Assembly (NCBI GenBank): GCA_016748015.1
Contig: JAAOMT010000723.1
Span: forward strand, 222,351-286,350
Length of the DNA: 64,000 nt
Source of the DNA: Geosiphon pyriformis
Lineage: Eukaryota > Glomeromycota > Glomeromycetes > Archaeosporales > Geosiphonaceae
Direction of reading: 5' to 3'
Program-made: the position numbers and the translations under genes
In this document: one piece after another, positions 1 through 12,088 of the stretch
Layout of the letters: each line of letters begins with the position of its first letter
Position numbering within the stretch: position 1 is the first letter of the stretch
The notes under the pieces: model-generated
What the model was told of the DNA's origin: nothing
Seen by the model: only the letters and a program-made list of their open reading frames with translations
The model's database searches: none

Positions 1-635
1 GTGCAAGTTCATAGACTAGTACTACAACAAGTTGTATAAAAGAAGAGCTTTTTTCTTCAAGAAAATGTATCTTACTTTAGATTTATCACTTAGAACTATT
101 CCTACACACACAAAAAAAAATAAAATATCAAATAATTTGAAAAACCAATTTCTTTAAATATTGCACTTGGAAAATCTCCAAAAACCCAACTAACATTTTG
201 AAATTGATTAGCTACCAATTTCAGTAAACTGTTAGTGACTCCAGGCCTGGATAGAAAACGTTTCCCTTAATAAAATCCTATTTCTTTTACATTTCTTTTA
301 TTTTTCTTTTTTTTTCTTATTACAATCATTAGGGTAGCCTACAGATGAGATTCCTGTAGAAGAGTTGACTTTTACAGCAAAATAACTACACATTTTTAGT
401 AAGCTTCTAGATGAGCAATTCCTAGGAAAGAGTTGACATTTACTACAATGTAACTACATAAAGTAACTGGCAAGGGATTGGCCATTCCACTCATAAGCCC
501 AGCAGTTCAAATTATAGGAGATAATTTGAAGATAAATTCAGTTATTGAAGGTTTAACTACTTTTAGAAAACGTGAATTTGCAACCAACAGACATTTACAA
601 CATTCAAAAAAAGAGACCAAAAACCTCTGGTAACA
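1..635 (+). repeat. LTR of the E1/E2 Ty3 family, 5'-truncated by the window edge
   Basis: The stretch matches the 3' two thirds of the LTR at 22683-23661 almost base for base, including the blocks around 'acaacaagttgtataaaa', 'gactccaggcctg' and 'gagttgacttt'. It ends at 626-635 with tctggtaaca, the family's LTR terminus. The next bases (caatgtcc) are not the primer-binding site seen in the complete copies. It is therefore either a solo LTR or the 3' LTR of a copy lying to the left. Confidence 0.9.
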
Positions 636-879
636 ATGTCCAATTTGAAAAATTACAGATTAAAATTTTTCAAGTAATTTTCGAAAAAAAAATCAAAAAG
701 TTTATCTAAAAAAAGAAGTTAAAAAATTTAAAAAATTTTAATAAAGCTTAATATTAAAAGAAAAAAATATTATTATTCATAAAAATTTAAGAATTCTTAA
801 TAAAAATATAAAGTAGTCAATTAGAAATATGTGTAATAAAAGAGAAATTTTAGTATTCTTTTTGAGAAATTACAAAATT

Positions 880-1500
880 CCAGAAATTTTAGGATTCTTG
901 ACTAGAAAAATTAAAAGAATTTAAGAAATCTTATATAACATTAATTATGTATATATAATAAAAATGTTAGAAGCAAAAAAAGACAGAATTTTTTCCAGAA
1001 TTAATATCAACAATTAATTAAAATTATCTAATATCTCTTCCTTCAAAAAATAGTTTTCTATAACTTGAAGTAAAATTAAATCACATATAAATAAAATATC
1101 CATTATTACTTGAATCTATATTATTGTTCTTTGATTAAAAAAATTAAACACTTTTATTCTATTAACACTCTATGTTGATAAAGATTAATGCGTGGAATTA
1201 TTAACATCAAAAAAGACTGATAAAAGACTTGAGAAAAAGGGTAAAAACTCAAAAATTGAAAATAGCTTATCAAAAAGAACCAGCCATTAAGCTGAAAAAA
1301 AAATTAACAAAATAAGTTTTCAGAAGAGTATTAAAACAATCATTGAATTTTTGTCTATTATATAAAATACTTAACCAAAATTTTTAGACTTCAAAATTTT
1401 TAGATATTACCAATATAATTGGCTATTAAGCACTAAGTTATGATTTTATTATTTATATCAACATCCTAAATAATTACCTATAACAATATTTAATATATAA
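880..1500 (+). repeat. Repeat R2, left copy
   Basis: Several blocks can be aligned by eye with the right side of the window: 'actctatgttgataaagattaat' with 60057-60081, 'actgataaaagac' with 61265-61277, and 'tgtctattatataaaatacttaaccaaaa' with 61458-61486. The left copy is uninterrupted where the right copy has about 1.1 kb extra. Exact ends are not visible. A TATA-like motif and a long non-coding body suggest an LTR of a second family, but this is inference. Confidence 0.6.
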
Positions 1501-2679
1501 GATTTTTTAATAAATATTTTTATAAAAATCTTTATAATTTTGGAATTAATCCAAAAAAATAGCATTAAAAAAAAGAAAAAATATTTTATTATTATTTATA
1601 ACATAATTAAGAAAACTAAAAAAAAGTTAATTAATTTGTTTATATTAATATATTTTATTTTAAAAGTATTAGTTTTTAAATCTGCTCATTTTATAATTAA
1701 TATTAAAAACCAAAAAACTATTTAATACATTATTATTAAAGATTTTTACAGTTTTTAATACAAAAACTACAACAATATACTATAAAAATTACTATTAAAA
1801 TTATGCAAAAAAAACTTATATTATTATGTTTAATTAACAAAATTAGCCAGCAAATAAAAATAAAAGATTAGCAATTAGCTTAATAATAACAAAAAAATAT
1901 GACACAATTTAGTTGTTTAACTTAAAAAAATTTTGACAAACTAAAAAATACCAATAAAAATTAAGGATTAACATATTTAATCTAATAAAAACGAACTTTA
2001 TTATGCTCTAAAATTTTTATATATTTCTATTTATATAGTTTAATATTTCAAATTTACAATTACTATTTAGAAATAGTTATTAAAAAATATTATTAATTGA
2101 TTTAATTGTATTAATTATAATTATAATTAGTATTAATAATATATAATTATAATTTTAAATCTAATTATTTAAATCTAATTATTTAAATTACCAATTTTTA
2201 GAAAAATAATATACCAAGTAAGCTTATAACTAAATTAATTAATTTAATATATAAATAATTAAAATACTTAAAATAGTCTTAATATAATATGTAAATTTTC
2301 TGTAAACTAAAAAAAATATCAGTTTTATATTAAGCCAATTCTTTTTTATAGCTTTATAGTAAGCATTTAGTTATTTTTTTCATATGTTTCTTTTTTTTCA
2401 AGTTTTAAATACTTCTTATTAATGCTTAAAATATATTATATATTTATTATTACTTATTTAAAGTTTTATTACTATTTAATTCTTAAATACATGTTATTAA
2501 TATTTTATGTTATGTTTTTTTTAGTTATGTTTTGATTTTAATTCATTTTTTATAGTTTAAATATGTACTTAATTATTTTTTTTATAAAAACTTATTGTTA
2601 CTTATAGTTTTCTTAAGTGAAATTGGTGTTTTTATAATTTAGTATTCAAATTGAAATTTAATGTACTCTAAAAATTTTC

Positions 2680-2900
2680 TAAAAATTTTGGTTTGGAGTT
2701 TTTAATATAATAGACAAAGATTTAATAAATAATAGTTAATAATAGATTTAAGATTTTTTTGGTTTGATAACTAGTTTATTTTGGTATTTACACTTTTTTG
2801 ATAAGCAATCCTAGTTTTTTAACTATGTTCATACTTTTTTCTGGTGTTTTTTATTAGACAAGTTTTAATATCATAATTTTAACACTTTTTTTATAATTTA
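2680..2900 (-). repeat. Repeat R2, inverted partial copy
   Basis: Read on the minus strand, 2683-2740 matches the 'gtctattatacaaaaaactcaacc' block of R2. The stretch 2785-2875 matches the 'gtaaaaactcaaaaattgaaaatagcttatcaaaaag' region at 1240-1285. Together with the + copy at 880-1500 this makes an inverted pair inside the left AT-rich tract. Confidence 0.5.
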
Positions 2901-4450
2901 TTAATAATTCAAATAAATATAAATAACAAAATAGTACTATAGTAATTAATATTTTGTTAATAGTTATAATTAAAAATTATTATTCTAATATTGTTAAATA
3001 GTTATAATAAATACTATTAACATTAATATAATAATAATATAAGTTTTAATAAAACAGTCTTAAATTTATTAATTAATAAGTAATATAGATTTTAATAGAT
3101 AGTTTTATTTAATTTATAGTTTAAGTAAAAATAACTAAACCAATCTTAATATAAGTTAATTTATTTTTTTTTGATATTTTTTTAATTTCTACTATATGTA
3201 CATATATTTTTATAATATAAAATTCTTAAAATTCTTAAAATTTTTTTAAGTTATTACTAAAATTTTTAGTATTTTTAAAATTTTTAATATTCTTGTCAAT
3301 ATTTTTACAATTTTTAATATTATATGTTTTAATAATTTTCTAATTAACTAATTATATTATTATTATTTTTATGTTTGTTTTATATAAGTAATATTATATT
3401 AAATTGGTTTTTATTCAAAAATAAATAGTAATAACAATCTTTTTTTTATTTTAATAATTTATTTAACACTTTTTTTACTTTTTTAAATATTAAAATAATT
3501 CATATAACTATATATATATTGTTAAAAAAAGTATTGTTATTGTTAAAAAAGTTTCTAAAACTATGCTTTTTTTTTGATAATAGTATTATTTATATTTGTT
3601 TTTATATTTTAAAACTGTTTAATATTATAAAAAAACAACTTAAAATTTATATTTGTTTTATTATTTAAATATTTAATATTATTAATTAATATTTTATGTT
3701 TTTAAGTTAAACTATTATTAATAAAGCTAAAAACAATATTTTTAATTAATTTTATTATTATAAAACTACTTATAATAACAGTTAACTTCATAATAAAAGA
3801 ATTTATTTCTTAAGAAATAATAATAAATAAATAGTAAAAAAATATTAAAAAATAATATTTTTTGTTGTTTTTTAAAACATTTTTACTTTGTTAAAACCTG
3901 TTAAAATTAATTTTTTTTTAATATTTTTATTAATTTTATAGTATAAATTATAAATTTTAAAATAATAATAACAAATATATTTGTTAAATTAAATTTAAAT
4001 AATTAAAAAAACCAAAATAGCCGAAAAAAAACTGTTTTTTTAAGAATAATTTATTTTTTAGTATTTTTTATTTTAAAGTTTATTTGTTTTTTAAAAAAAA
4101 AACCAAAGTTTTTTTTAATTAATATTATTATCAATTATAATAATTTTGTTAAAATTAAAATAATTTAAATAAAAACTGTTTTTTAATTACTGTATAATTT
4201 TATTAATATTAAATTTATTATTATAAAATTTAAATTTAAATTTTTTTTAAATACTATTATTAAAATTAAGTTTATTAATTTTTTTATTTTTAAAATTATA
4301 AAAAATAAAAATTTCAATTCTTTTTTTTCTCTCGTTGATCACCTGACTACAATAAGAGCAAAGAAAGTTTGTTGCAGAAATAGCTTTTCTTTTTACCTCT
4401 TACCCTTTGTTTTCACAGTTATTTCTCTTTTTACGCCTTTATTTGTTACT

Positions 4451-5724
4451 ATGGAACTGAAGGGCTCTTCTGCTGGTGATTCTGGTACTGGTTTGGCTGA
4501 ATTGGGGACCCAGTCTAGTAATAAGAAGAAAGCTTGTGTAGATAGTGTTTATTCTTGTGGTCTGTCATTCAAAAAGCTGAAAAAGCCTGCAGCTGGTAAT
4601 GTAATCGACTTGTTTGCTGGTTCTCTGAGCCTGGAGAATGTTGAAGGTACTGATGCCAAGCCTGTAGTGTCTTGGGGAAGTGAGATTGGTAGTGTTTTTA
4701 GCAGTATGAGCAATCTTTTAGATGCTAAGAATGTGGAGACCATGGTAGCCGAGGAAGTCTGTTATGCTGGATCAGGTGAGGATGATAACATAGATGAAGC
4801 AATGCCAAAGAGAACTCGCACGCAAACATGCACACTGGACAACCCGCCAAAGCAGCCTGTATTTGAACATATAAGCAATGATAATAGTGTGTTGAAACTT
4901 CCTCTTTGTGTAAGTGGTGGTCCTATCAGTTGCCACCACTCAGGTCATGTGCCATGATAAAATGGAGTTTTAATTCAACAAAATTGTTCGCATTGAATAT
5001 TGAAGTGTCAACTGTTCCTGGCAAAACAAATGTTGATAAGTTGATGGCAATAAAAAAAATTTTTTATTAGATTGATGGTTTTGGAGGGGTGTCAACTCCC
5101 TCAAAATTTCCAGGCATAATAAGATCATCTTTTATTTCAGAGTTGAGTTTAAAAAAGATTAGGAAAATAGCAATTAGTAAAAAGATCCTTGTTAATGATG
5201 ATATCAAAAAGATAAACAGTCACTCAGATTGGGAAGTGATCGTCAGGAAAATCTCAGTGGATCTTCTCAGATCAGCAATTAAGACAGTGTTTTCCAAGTT
5301 TGGTAAGATTATTTCCATTAAGTTGTAGCTTGTTGGTCTTTGGCAAAAGCTCTAGTGGAATATGAATCATTTGAGATGGCTGATTTGGTCGCAGCTAGAT
5401 GATCTGTGCTTGTGGGAAAAGATTCTGTTCATGTGGTGAAGGCAATCAGTGATAAACAAATGTGAGTATCCAGGGATCAGCATTGGGCATTACTTTACAC
5501 TCTCCCAGTTAACACCACTGCTCATGATCTTTTTGGTCTGTTGGATTCATATGGTGGGAAGATCTGTGTCATTGGCCATAATCTGGTTATGTATGTTCGT
5601 GATAGGTGTGTTGTCATTTGTTTTGTTAATGAAGTATCCAAATTGGCTGCTATTGGTTCAGCTCTGATTTTTAAGAGTGTAAGTTTGCATTGGGCTGGTC
5701 TTTTTCTAACCTGTTACACAACGT
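4451..5724 (+). pseudogene. LINE-A ORF1, N-terminal part (RRM-like domain, broken knuckle)
   Basis: The ATG at 4451 opens a 168-codon stretch rich in Ser, Gly and acidic residues, followed by stops and frame changes. From about 5089 the text aligns with LINE-B ORF1 (37370-37660, minus): 'SKFPGII..', 'SDWEVIVRKIS', 'SKFGKIISIKL', then 'VGKDSVHVV'. The pattern of a beta-strand 'VIVRKI', a helix, 'FGKIISIKL' and then 'WQK..VE(Y/F)' is that of an RRM, as in L1-type ORF1 RNA-binding proteins. The piece ends at 'WAGLFLTC', the first cysteine of a CCHC knuckle, exactly where E1 is inserted. ORF1 proteins coat LINE RNA; this copy is inactive. Confidence 0.75.
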
Positions 5725-6705
5725 TGTTACCAGAGGTTTTTAGTCTCTTTTCTTAAATGTTGTTAATGTTGATTTGTTGTGAATTCACGTTTCCAGGAAG
5801 TAGTTGAACCTCCAGTAACTGAATTTATCTTCAAATTATCTCCTATAATTTGAACTTGCTGGGCTTATGAGTGGAATGGCCAATTCTGTGCCAGTTGCTT
5901 TATGTAGTTACATTGTAGTAAACGTCAACTCTTTCCCAAAAATTGCTCGTCTGCGAGCTCACTAAAAATGTGTAGTTACTTTGCTGTAAAAGTCAACTCT
6001 TCTACAGGAATCTTGTCTGTAGGCTACCCTAATAATTATAATAAGAAAAGAAAAAAAATAAAAGAAATGTAAAAGAAATAAAATTTTGTTAAGAGAAATG
6101 TTTTTTATCCAGGCCTGAAGTCACTAACAGTTTACTGAAATTGATAACTAATCAATTTCAAAATGTTAGTTGGGTTTTGAGGATTTTCCAAGTGCAATAA
6201 TTTAAAGAATTTGGTTTTTTGAATTATATAATATTTATTTCTTTTTGTGTGTGTGTAGGAATGGTTCTAAGTAATAAATCTAAAGTAAGATACATTTTCT
6301 TGAAGAAAGATGCTCTTCTTTTATACAACTTGTCGTAACACTATTCTATGAACTTGAACTTTGCTATTTTCTACAATTTTGCTGAACTAAAAATACATTT
6401 CAGCGAACTACAAGTTATTTTTGCAAACTATTAGATATTTTGGTGAACTATCAATTATTTCAGCAAATTTCTACAAATTTCGGCGAACTTTTGAATGTTA
6501 CATAGTTTGGAGTATTGCATAATTTGATCATCGCAATTAGGTTACATTTGTGTTGTATACAAATTGGGTTATTAATTAAATGATAATTTCGGACATTTTG
6601 CTAATGTAATAAGTGATAATTTGAAATGATAATATATGCTAATTAATGATAAGATTTATAAGATAATTTTATGCTAAATAATATCTCTAATTTTGTCTGG
6701 TAACA
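5725..6705 (-). repeat. E1 3' LTR
   Basis: 981 bp with terminal inverted repeat TGTTACCAGA / TCTGGTAACA. Nearly identical to 15073-16053. Differences between the two, such as gtaggctaccct against gtaagctatctt, are mostly C-to-T or G-to-A. The last 32 bp on the element's 5' side (6674-6705) also encode the C-terminus of ORF3. Confidence 0.95.
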
Positions 6706-7393
6706 TAGCCTCTTCCTTAAGACTGAGCTTTGTCGAAGTCCAAGTACTGTCTGTAATTTCCAGATAGTAATCCAAAATTATTGAAGAAATTTGGTCTGAA
6801 AATTGTTGAAATTTCAGTTCTGTGAGCTTTCCAATGTATTGAATCTTCAAAGGTCGTAAAATTGGGTTTTGTAGGACATTTTCACAGGTGTGAAATAGGT
6901 TATAAAGTCTAAAAGCAGCTCTGAGCTTGTAATGACTGTTTGTTGGTCCAGCTGTTGTCTTGAATTCATTGTAGAGTTGTTTCTGAATAGCTTCTTTTAT
7001 AAAGTTTGCTGTTGTAAGTTCCAGTTTCCATTCATAGAGTGTTTTTCCAATGTGGAAATATCTATAGATTGGAAGATATTCAGTGTTTTCCTCATTGAGA
7101 CACAGTTGAAGTTTTTGTTGAATTGTAGTATTTAGTAGAATACTAATTGGAGTGAGCATTAGGTTTTCTCTTAAAGCAAGCTTTAAAAGTTCTGGCAGGT
7201 GAATTTCAGAATAACTTCTTGTGTTCTTCTTATATGAGTGATATTTTCGTGAATTTGGGGCTAAATTTGTAACTACTTCTGTTTGGGTATAATTAATGTG
7301 GTTTCCAGTAACAGTAATGGATAATTCGGGTATTGTTTTTAAAGTTAACATTAGTTTTTGGGATAATTGTTGAATGTTTTGAGGAATAGTCAT
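6674..7393 (-). CDS. E1 ORF3: intact 239-aa protein 3' of pol, unknown function
   Basis: An uninterrupted frame starting ATGACTATTCC, separated from the pol stop by about 155 bp and ending inside the 3' LTR with '..DKIRDII'. It is a soluble-looking alpha-helical protein rich in Leu, Asn, Gln and Thr. I see no signal peptide, membrane span, cysteine cluster or envelope-like feature, so it occupies the env position without looking like an env. The same protein is recognisable at 30658-31376 in E2, where it is broken. It is one of the few stop-free frames in E1, in contrast to gag-pol. I do not recognise the family. Confidence 0.7.
   Translation of the reverse strand: MTIPQNIQQLSQKLMLTLKTIPELSITVTGNHINYTQTEVVTNLAPNSRKYHSYKKNTRSYSEIHLPELLKLALRENLMLTPISILLNTTIQQKLQLCLNEENTEYLPIYRYFHIGKTLYEWKLELTTANFIKEAIQKQLYNEFKTTAGPTNSHYKLRAAFRLYNLFHTCENVLQNPILRPLKIQYIGKLTELKFQQFSDQISSIILDYYLEITDSTWTSTKLSLKEEAMLPDKIRDII
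6706..6718 (-). promoter_or_regulatory. E1 polypurine tract
   Basis: On the minus strand the 13 bases before the 3' LTR read aaggaagaggcta, a purine run in the position where plus-strand DNA synthesis is primed in LTR retrotransposons. E2 has the equivalent run gaggaggaggtta at 31332-31344. Confidence 0.7.
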
Positions 7394-7549
7394 TATAAGC
7401 GATTTGAAATAAAAGAAAATTATTTTGGTGTATGGGTTTTTATGTTATTTTTGTTTTGATTGTTTCTAAATTATAAGGAAATAACTAGTAAAATTAAATT
7501 AAGTGTTCAGGTTGAAAGGTTGTTCAATGACAACTATTGGTTCTAAGTT

Positions 7550-8900
7550 TCAGGGAATATCTTCAGGATTGACTAAAGGGGAATGTGTACCAATTTGTAA
7601 AATTAATGGTTCAGGATTGTTTCTGGAATGATAGTGTTTCAAATGATCTCCATGTACAACTTTTGCTAGGATTTTGTCATCAAGTCTTAGTTTGTATGAT
7701 CCATTGCCTAGGACTTCATAGATAAAAAATGGTCCATCCCATTTATTTTCAAATTTTCCACTCCATTGTTTTTCAGCTTTAGTTCTGTGTAAGAGAACTT
7801 TGTTTCCGATTTTAAATTTATTGGTGACTAGAGGCAATTTGTCATCATGTCATTCTTTTTGTTAAGCTTGGGAGTATTCAATATGGGTGGCTGCTATTCA
7901 TTGTTTTCTTTTCAATGTGCTAAGCAAAGTGTAGGCTTTTCGCTGAAGTGTTTCTTGGAAATTGTTTTCATTGATTGGTTGTGCTGGGTATGTTTCCACT
8001 ATGAAACTAATTGGTAATGTTGCTGTCCTTCCATAAGTTAAATCAAATGGTGTGTGTTTTGTGGTATCTTGTTTTAGTGTTTTGTATGCTAGCAACACTG
8101 ATGGAATAAAGATATCCTACTCTTGCTCAAAATCGGTTAAGACTTTGGCTAATGACTTACACAATGTTCTGTTAAAACGTTTCACAAGTCCATTTGTTTG
8201 TGGATGGTAGGGTGAAGACAGAGGTCTTTTGACATTGAATCGTTCACAAATTTCTTGTATTAGGTTGTTCACAAAGTGTGTCTCCTGATTGGATAAAAGT
8301 TCAATTGGACATCCATGTCTACAAATGATGTCTTTGTAGATGAAATTTGCTATTGATTTCACATCTGCTCATTGAATGGCTCTGGCTTTGGGCTATTTAG
8401 TAAGATAGTCTACAGCTACTGCAATATAACAGTTTTCTTAAGTGGTGATAGATAGTGGTCCGACTAAATCGATACCAACTTGGTCAAAGAATTGTCCAAC
8501 TTTGATTGGATTTAATGGTTCAGTAAGGCGTGTTCCTTCTCTTCTTTGACAACTATCACAAAATTCGACATATTTGTAAATGTTTTTTTTCATTCAAGGC
8601 CAAAAATAGTATTCTAGTGTTTTTTGGGTGGTGCCATCTTTTCCGAAGTGTGCTGATAAAAGATTTGAGTACATGTTGTATAATATGGTCTCTTTTTCCT
8701 GTTTTTGTATTAATCTAAGTGGTTTGTTTGGGTTTTTGAAATTTTGATGATAAATAATGTTGTTGTGTAGAAAATATTGTTTGGCTTGTTGTTGTAGTTG
8801 ATGTTTTTCATCTGGAGACCAATCTGTTGGGATTGTTAATGTTTCCAAATATTGCTTGAGATTGTTGTAGTTTTTTGAATTCATTGTTTGTTGGCTCTTT
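7550..8900 (-). pseudogene. E1 integrase (pol C-terminal part)
   Basis: Segments in one frame carry the Ty3/gypsy integrase. There is a zinc-binding N part (..ESCDSCQRR-like, seen as 'EFCDSCQRREGT'), then 'VGIDLVGPL' with the first catalytic Asp, and 'AVDYLTK'. 'ELLSNQETHF' has Asn where the second catalytic Asp (SDQG in E2) should be. The third motif is 'VKRFNRTL', where E2 has the catalytic Glu ('VECFNRTL'). The C part is 'NGSYKLRLDDK..VVHGDHLKHYH', a typical GPY/F-type tail. Integrase inserts element cDNA into the genome. Several stops and the D-to-N and E-to-K changes make this copy inactive. Confidence 0.9.
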
Positions 8901-10500
8901 TGGTTGGTTAAGTTGAGTGTTGGTTTTTGTGTTTTCTAATCTTGTCTCATTCTGGAGAGACAGTTAACATTGGTGTAGAGTTTTCCTGGTTTGTGATGTA
9001 CTATGTATTGATAAATTGCTAGAAATTCTGTCCATTGGGTTTGTTTTGCATTTAGCTGAATATTTTTGTTCTGAAGCTATTTGAGTCCAATATTATTAGT
9101 AATAATATCGAATTCTTTAGGCCTGAGATAAATGTTGAAGTGGTGTAGAGCTCAAATTACAGCTGCTGTTTCTAGTTCTATGGCAGGATAATTTTTCTCA
9201 GCTGGTTTTAATGTTCTGCTGGCATAAGCAATTACTTGCTCATTTCTATTGTCATCTAATTGTGATAAGATAGCACCAAAGGCAGTATAAGAGGCATCTG
9301 TTGTTAATTGGAATCGGTTGCTAAAATCTGGGTAGGCGAGGATTGGAGCTGTTGTCAGTTTTTCCTTGAAAATTTCAAAAGCTTTTTGGTGTTTGGTAGT
9401 CCATTTGTATTCAACGTTTTTGGTAGTAAGCTGGTTAAGGGGTTTTGCAATTTCCAAAAATTTTTTGATAAACTTCTGATAGTAGAATGCTAATCCTATG
9501 AATTCTCTTAGTTCTGTAGTGTTTTGAGGAGTTTTGAAGTTTTTGACAATGCTGATTTTTCCAGGGTCCAGTTTGATTCTATCTTTACTAACAATATGCC
9601 CAAGAAAGGCCAAGCTTGTTTTTCCAAAGTAGCATTTTTCGATGTTGAGTTTTAGTTCTGCTTTTCGTAATTGTTAAAAAACTTCTTGTAGGTGTTTTAA
9701 GTGTAATTCGAATGATGGAGAATAAACATCAGTATCATCAAGATAAACAACTACTGACTTCCAAAGAAGTCCTTGGTACACAACATCCATTAATCTCTGA
9801 AATGTTGCTGGTGCATTGCATAATCTGAAAGGCATTACATTGAACTCGTAATTTCTGCCTTGAGTGGTAAATGCTGTCTTGGGGTGATCTTTGGAATCCA
9901 TAGCAACTTGCCAGTAACCGCTTTCTAAATCTAGTGTTAAAAAGTATTTGGATTTTCTAAGAGCATCTAACATGTCATCAATCCAGGGAAGGGGGTAGGC
10001 GTCTCCAATTGTAACACTGTTGAGTTGTCAATAATCAACACAAAATCGGATCTTTCCATTTTTTTTTTTAACTAGCACTACAGATGAAGCCCAAAGACTC
10101 ATGGAGGATTGAATAAGCCCATTGTTAAGCATTTGTTGTACTTCTTCTTGGATGAATTGGTGGCTTTCTGGAGCAACTCGATATGCTTGTTGTCTTCTTG
10201 GTTTGGCATCTCCTGTATAAATTTGGTGTTGGACCAAATTAGTTCTTCCTAAGTCATTGTTGTTTTCAGCAAAGATATCGGCAAATTCTGCAATTAGCTC
10301 TTTGAGCTGGGTCTGTTGTTATGGTTCAAGTTATCCCATGTTGATTTGAGATAGTTTTTCCATAACAACATGGTAGTTTTCAGAGCTGGGGTTTGGGTTG
10401 ATTTTTGGTAGTAAATGTCCAATAATTTCAGAGAAATCGGGAACTGTTTGGAGTAATTTTTGTTAAAATATATTACTGTGAATAACTCCAATTTCTAAAT
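8901..10500 (-). pseudogene. E1 reverse transcriptase and RNase H
   Basis: RT motifs in order: 'VQQMLNNGLIQSSMS', 'VLVKKKNGKIRFCVDY', 'DLESGYWQVAM', 'KTAFTTQ..YEFNVMPF.LCNAPATFQ', and the active site 'VVYLDDTDVYS' (YLDD box intact). Then the connection 'LNIEKCYFGK..FLGHIVSKD'. RNase H follows with 'TTDASYTAFGAILSQ', 'LETAAVI' and 'DIITNNIGLK', where the last Asp of DIITDN is Asn. RT and RNase H convert the element RNA into double-stranded DNA. Stops (for example after FCVDY and after ETAAVI) and changed residues mark it as defective. Confidence 0.92.
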
Positions 10501-10689
10501 TATTTAATAAAATTATGGGGTAATTATTGGGGTTGTAAAAAGTAACTTGGACTTTCTTTGTTCCTTCTGGAATATAAATGTTTGGGATCAAAATATTATG
10601 TTCCAAGCAGACTTGTTTATTGGACTCAAAAATTTGTTGTGTGGTTGTTGGCTTTGGGCAGATGTAGATTTCTGGATGTTCTCCGAAAG

Positions 10690-11200
10690 GTGAGATGGTA
10701 ATTGGTTGTGGAAGTCTGAAAATCTGGTGGGATTCATTCTGTGTGTTAAGAGTTATATTAACTGGAACTGTAAATCGTCTAGTTGAACCAAAATCTCAGG
10801 TTCCTCTATCACTTTTTCCTAATTGTTCTCTTTGATTGACTAGTTGCAAACCCGAAATGTTGATTAGGGGTAGATAAATAGCTTGGGCAATTTTTTCAGC
10901 ATGTTCAATTTTGAATGGTTTGTCAGTTTCATTTTGAAGCATCACTGTAATGTCTCTAGTATATCTAGCATCAATTATTTCTCATCTGACATTGATTTCT
11001 TTGCTTGCCAAAGAGGACTGGGAGGTGATTTGAATCATTGCTCCTGGTGGGATTTCGAGTGCAATTTTGAGGTTGATTTTTGTGAAAGATTTGGGTTTGA
11101 GAACAAGAGTATCCTTGCCTGGATATCTTAGGTCATATCCAGCATCAATTTCATGTGCTTTTTCGGGTTTTATTCTTTGTCCATTGTTGTTGAAGTATTT
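10690..11200 (-). pseudogene. E1 dUTPase domain, all five motifs visible
   Basis: A trimeric-type dUTPase fold within the polyprotein, between the Cys-rich region and RT. Motif I is 'DAGYDLRYPG', II 'PPGAMIQITSQSSLASKE', III 'IIDARYTRDITVMLQNE', IV 'AEKIAQAIYLPL' and V 'RGT..DFGSTRRF'. Motif V is interrupted by a TGA between RGT and DFGST. Such enzymes hydrolyse dUTP to dUMP and limit uracil incorporation during reverse transcription. dUTPases occur in some retroviruses and in a few fungal Metaviridae. Motif III has Gly-to-Arg changes and motif II has Gln where Arg is expected, so this copy is mutated. It supplies the full domain that E2 has partly lost. Confidence 0.85.
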
Positions 11201-11616
11201 AAGTTGTAAGGCAGGCTGATTTTCAATAAGGTAGATAGGTGTTGTTTCAATTTCTTCTGTTGCTTTAGGTTTTCCAAATTCAATTTCATTCTCATCATTT
11301 TTGCTGGACAAGGGGATACTAAGAGTGTAGCATTCAAGACACCACTGTTCATCACAAGACATAATGCATTCTTCACATAGCTTAATGTTCATTTGCTCTA
11401 ATCATTGAATTTGAGCTTCTTGGGTTGGGTAGGTGTGACTTGCAATTTGGTGGTAGACTTCTACTTTGTTTTCGTAATCGAATTCAGCTAATTCTATGGT
11501 GTATTTAATGTATTCTGCTTCCTTTATTTGACAAACATCTTCTTTGGTAGCTCCATTAATTAATGTCATTGCTAGGTTGAAAATCATCTCGGCATCATGG
11601 GGGTAGTGATAAAGTT

Positions 11617-12068
11617 TGTTGAGAGCACTGTTGTATGCTGCATTAAAGGGTGTTCCTCTTTTTACTTTTTCTGAAATTGATAAAGCATATTGGCAGGTCT
11701 GATTGCAGACTCTTCCTCTTATGGCTACATCAATCCAATTGTATTCTTCTAGTAGCATATCTCCACAAGTCAAACAAGGGATGTTATCCCATTTTCCACT
11801 CCTTTTTATTAGATGGCCCCATTGTTCTCTGTGGCAAGCCTTGCAGTAATAACAAGTATGATTCTCATATTTTTCTTCAGGTAAAATGCAGGCTCCCATT
11901 GATGATAGTTTTTTGTGGCAGTCCTTACATTTAAGGGGAATATAGAGGCATTGTTTCCTTGGTTCGGGTTTTGAGTAAAGGATATTCCATCCAGAGGTTT
12001 TGGATTCAAAGTGTGGAGTAAAATGTTTTTGTTCTGTTTCATTGGCCCAGTTGAACGTTGATCCAAGA
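11617..12068. repeat. Left copy of a 452-bp exact duplication flanking the gap
   Basis: Identical by eye to 12089-12540, offset 472 bp (452 plus 20 Ns). In E2 this sequence exists once. Two contig ends that overlap but were not merged would give exactly this pattern. Confidence 0.9.
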
Positions 12069-12088
12069 NNNNNNNNNNNNNNNNNNNN
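12069..12088. other. Assembly gap (20 N)
   Basis: Twenty N characters inside the Cys-rich coding region of E1. The flanks overlap by 452 bp, so the real gap size is probably negative. Confidence 0.99.

Larger units (their letters stand above)
636..4321. other. Gene-free, extremely AT-rich tract (probable decayed repeats)
   Basis: The sequence is almost only A and T, with no ORF showing recognisable protein sequence. The one longer ORF (1540-1725) is low-complexity K/I/N/F sequence of the kind expected from AT-rich DNA. Two segments (about 880-1500 on + and 2680-2900 on -) match a repeat at 59900-61600. The composition equals that of 61600-64000, where a mutated LTR can still be read, so repeat decay by C-to-T mutation is the likely origin. 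Confidence 0.7.

Noticed and set aside
1540-1725. 61-codon ORF in the left AT-rich tract
   Set aside because: Only K, I, N, F and L runs, as expected from AT-rich DNA. No domain and no conservation with the R2 copy on the right.
9308-9493. Plus-strand ORFs inside E1 (for example 9308-9493, 11650-11934, 13373-13687)
   Set aside because: Antisense to gag-pol segments with clear domain matches. No own signals.
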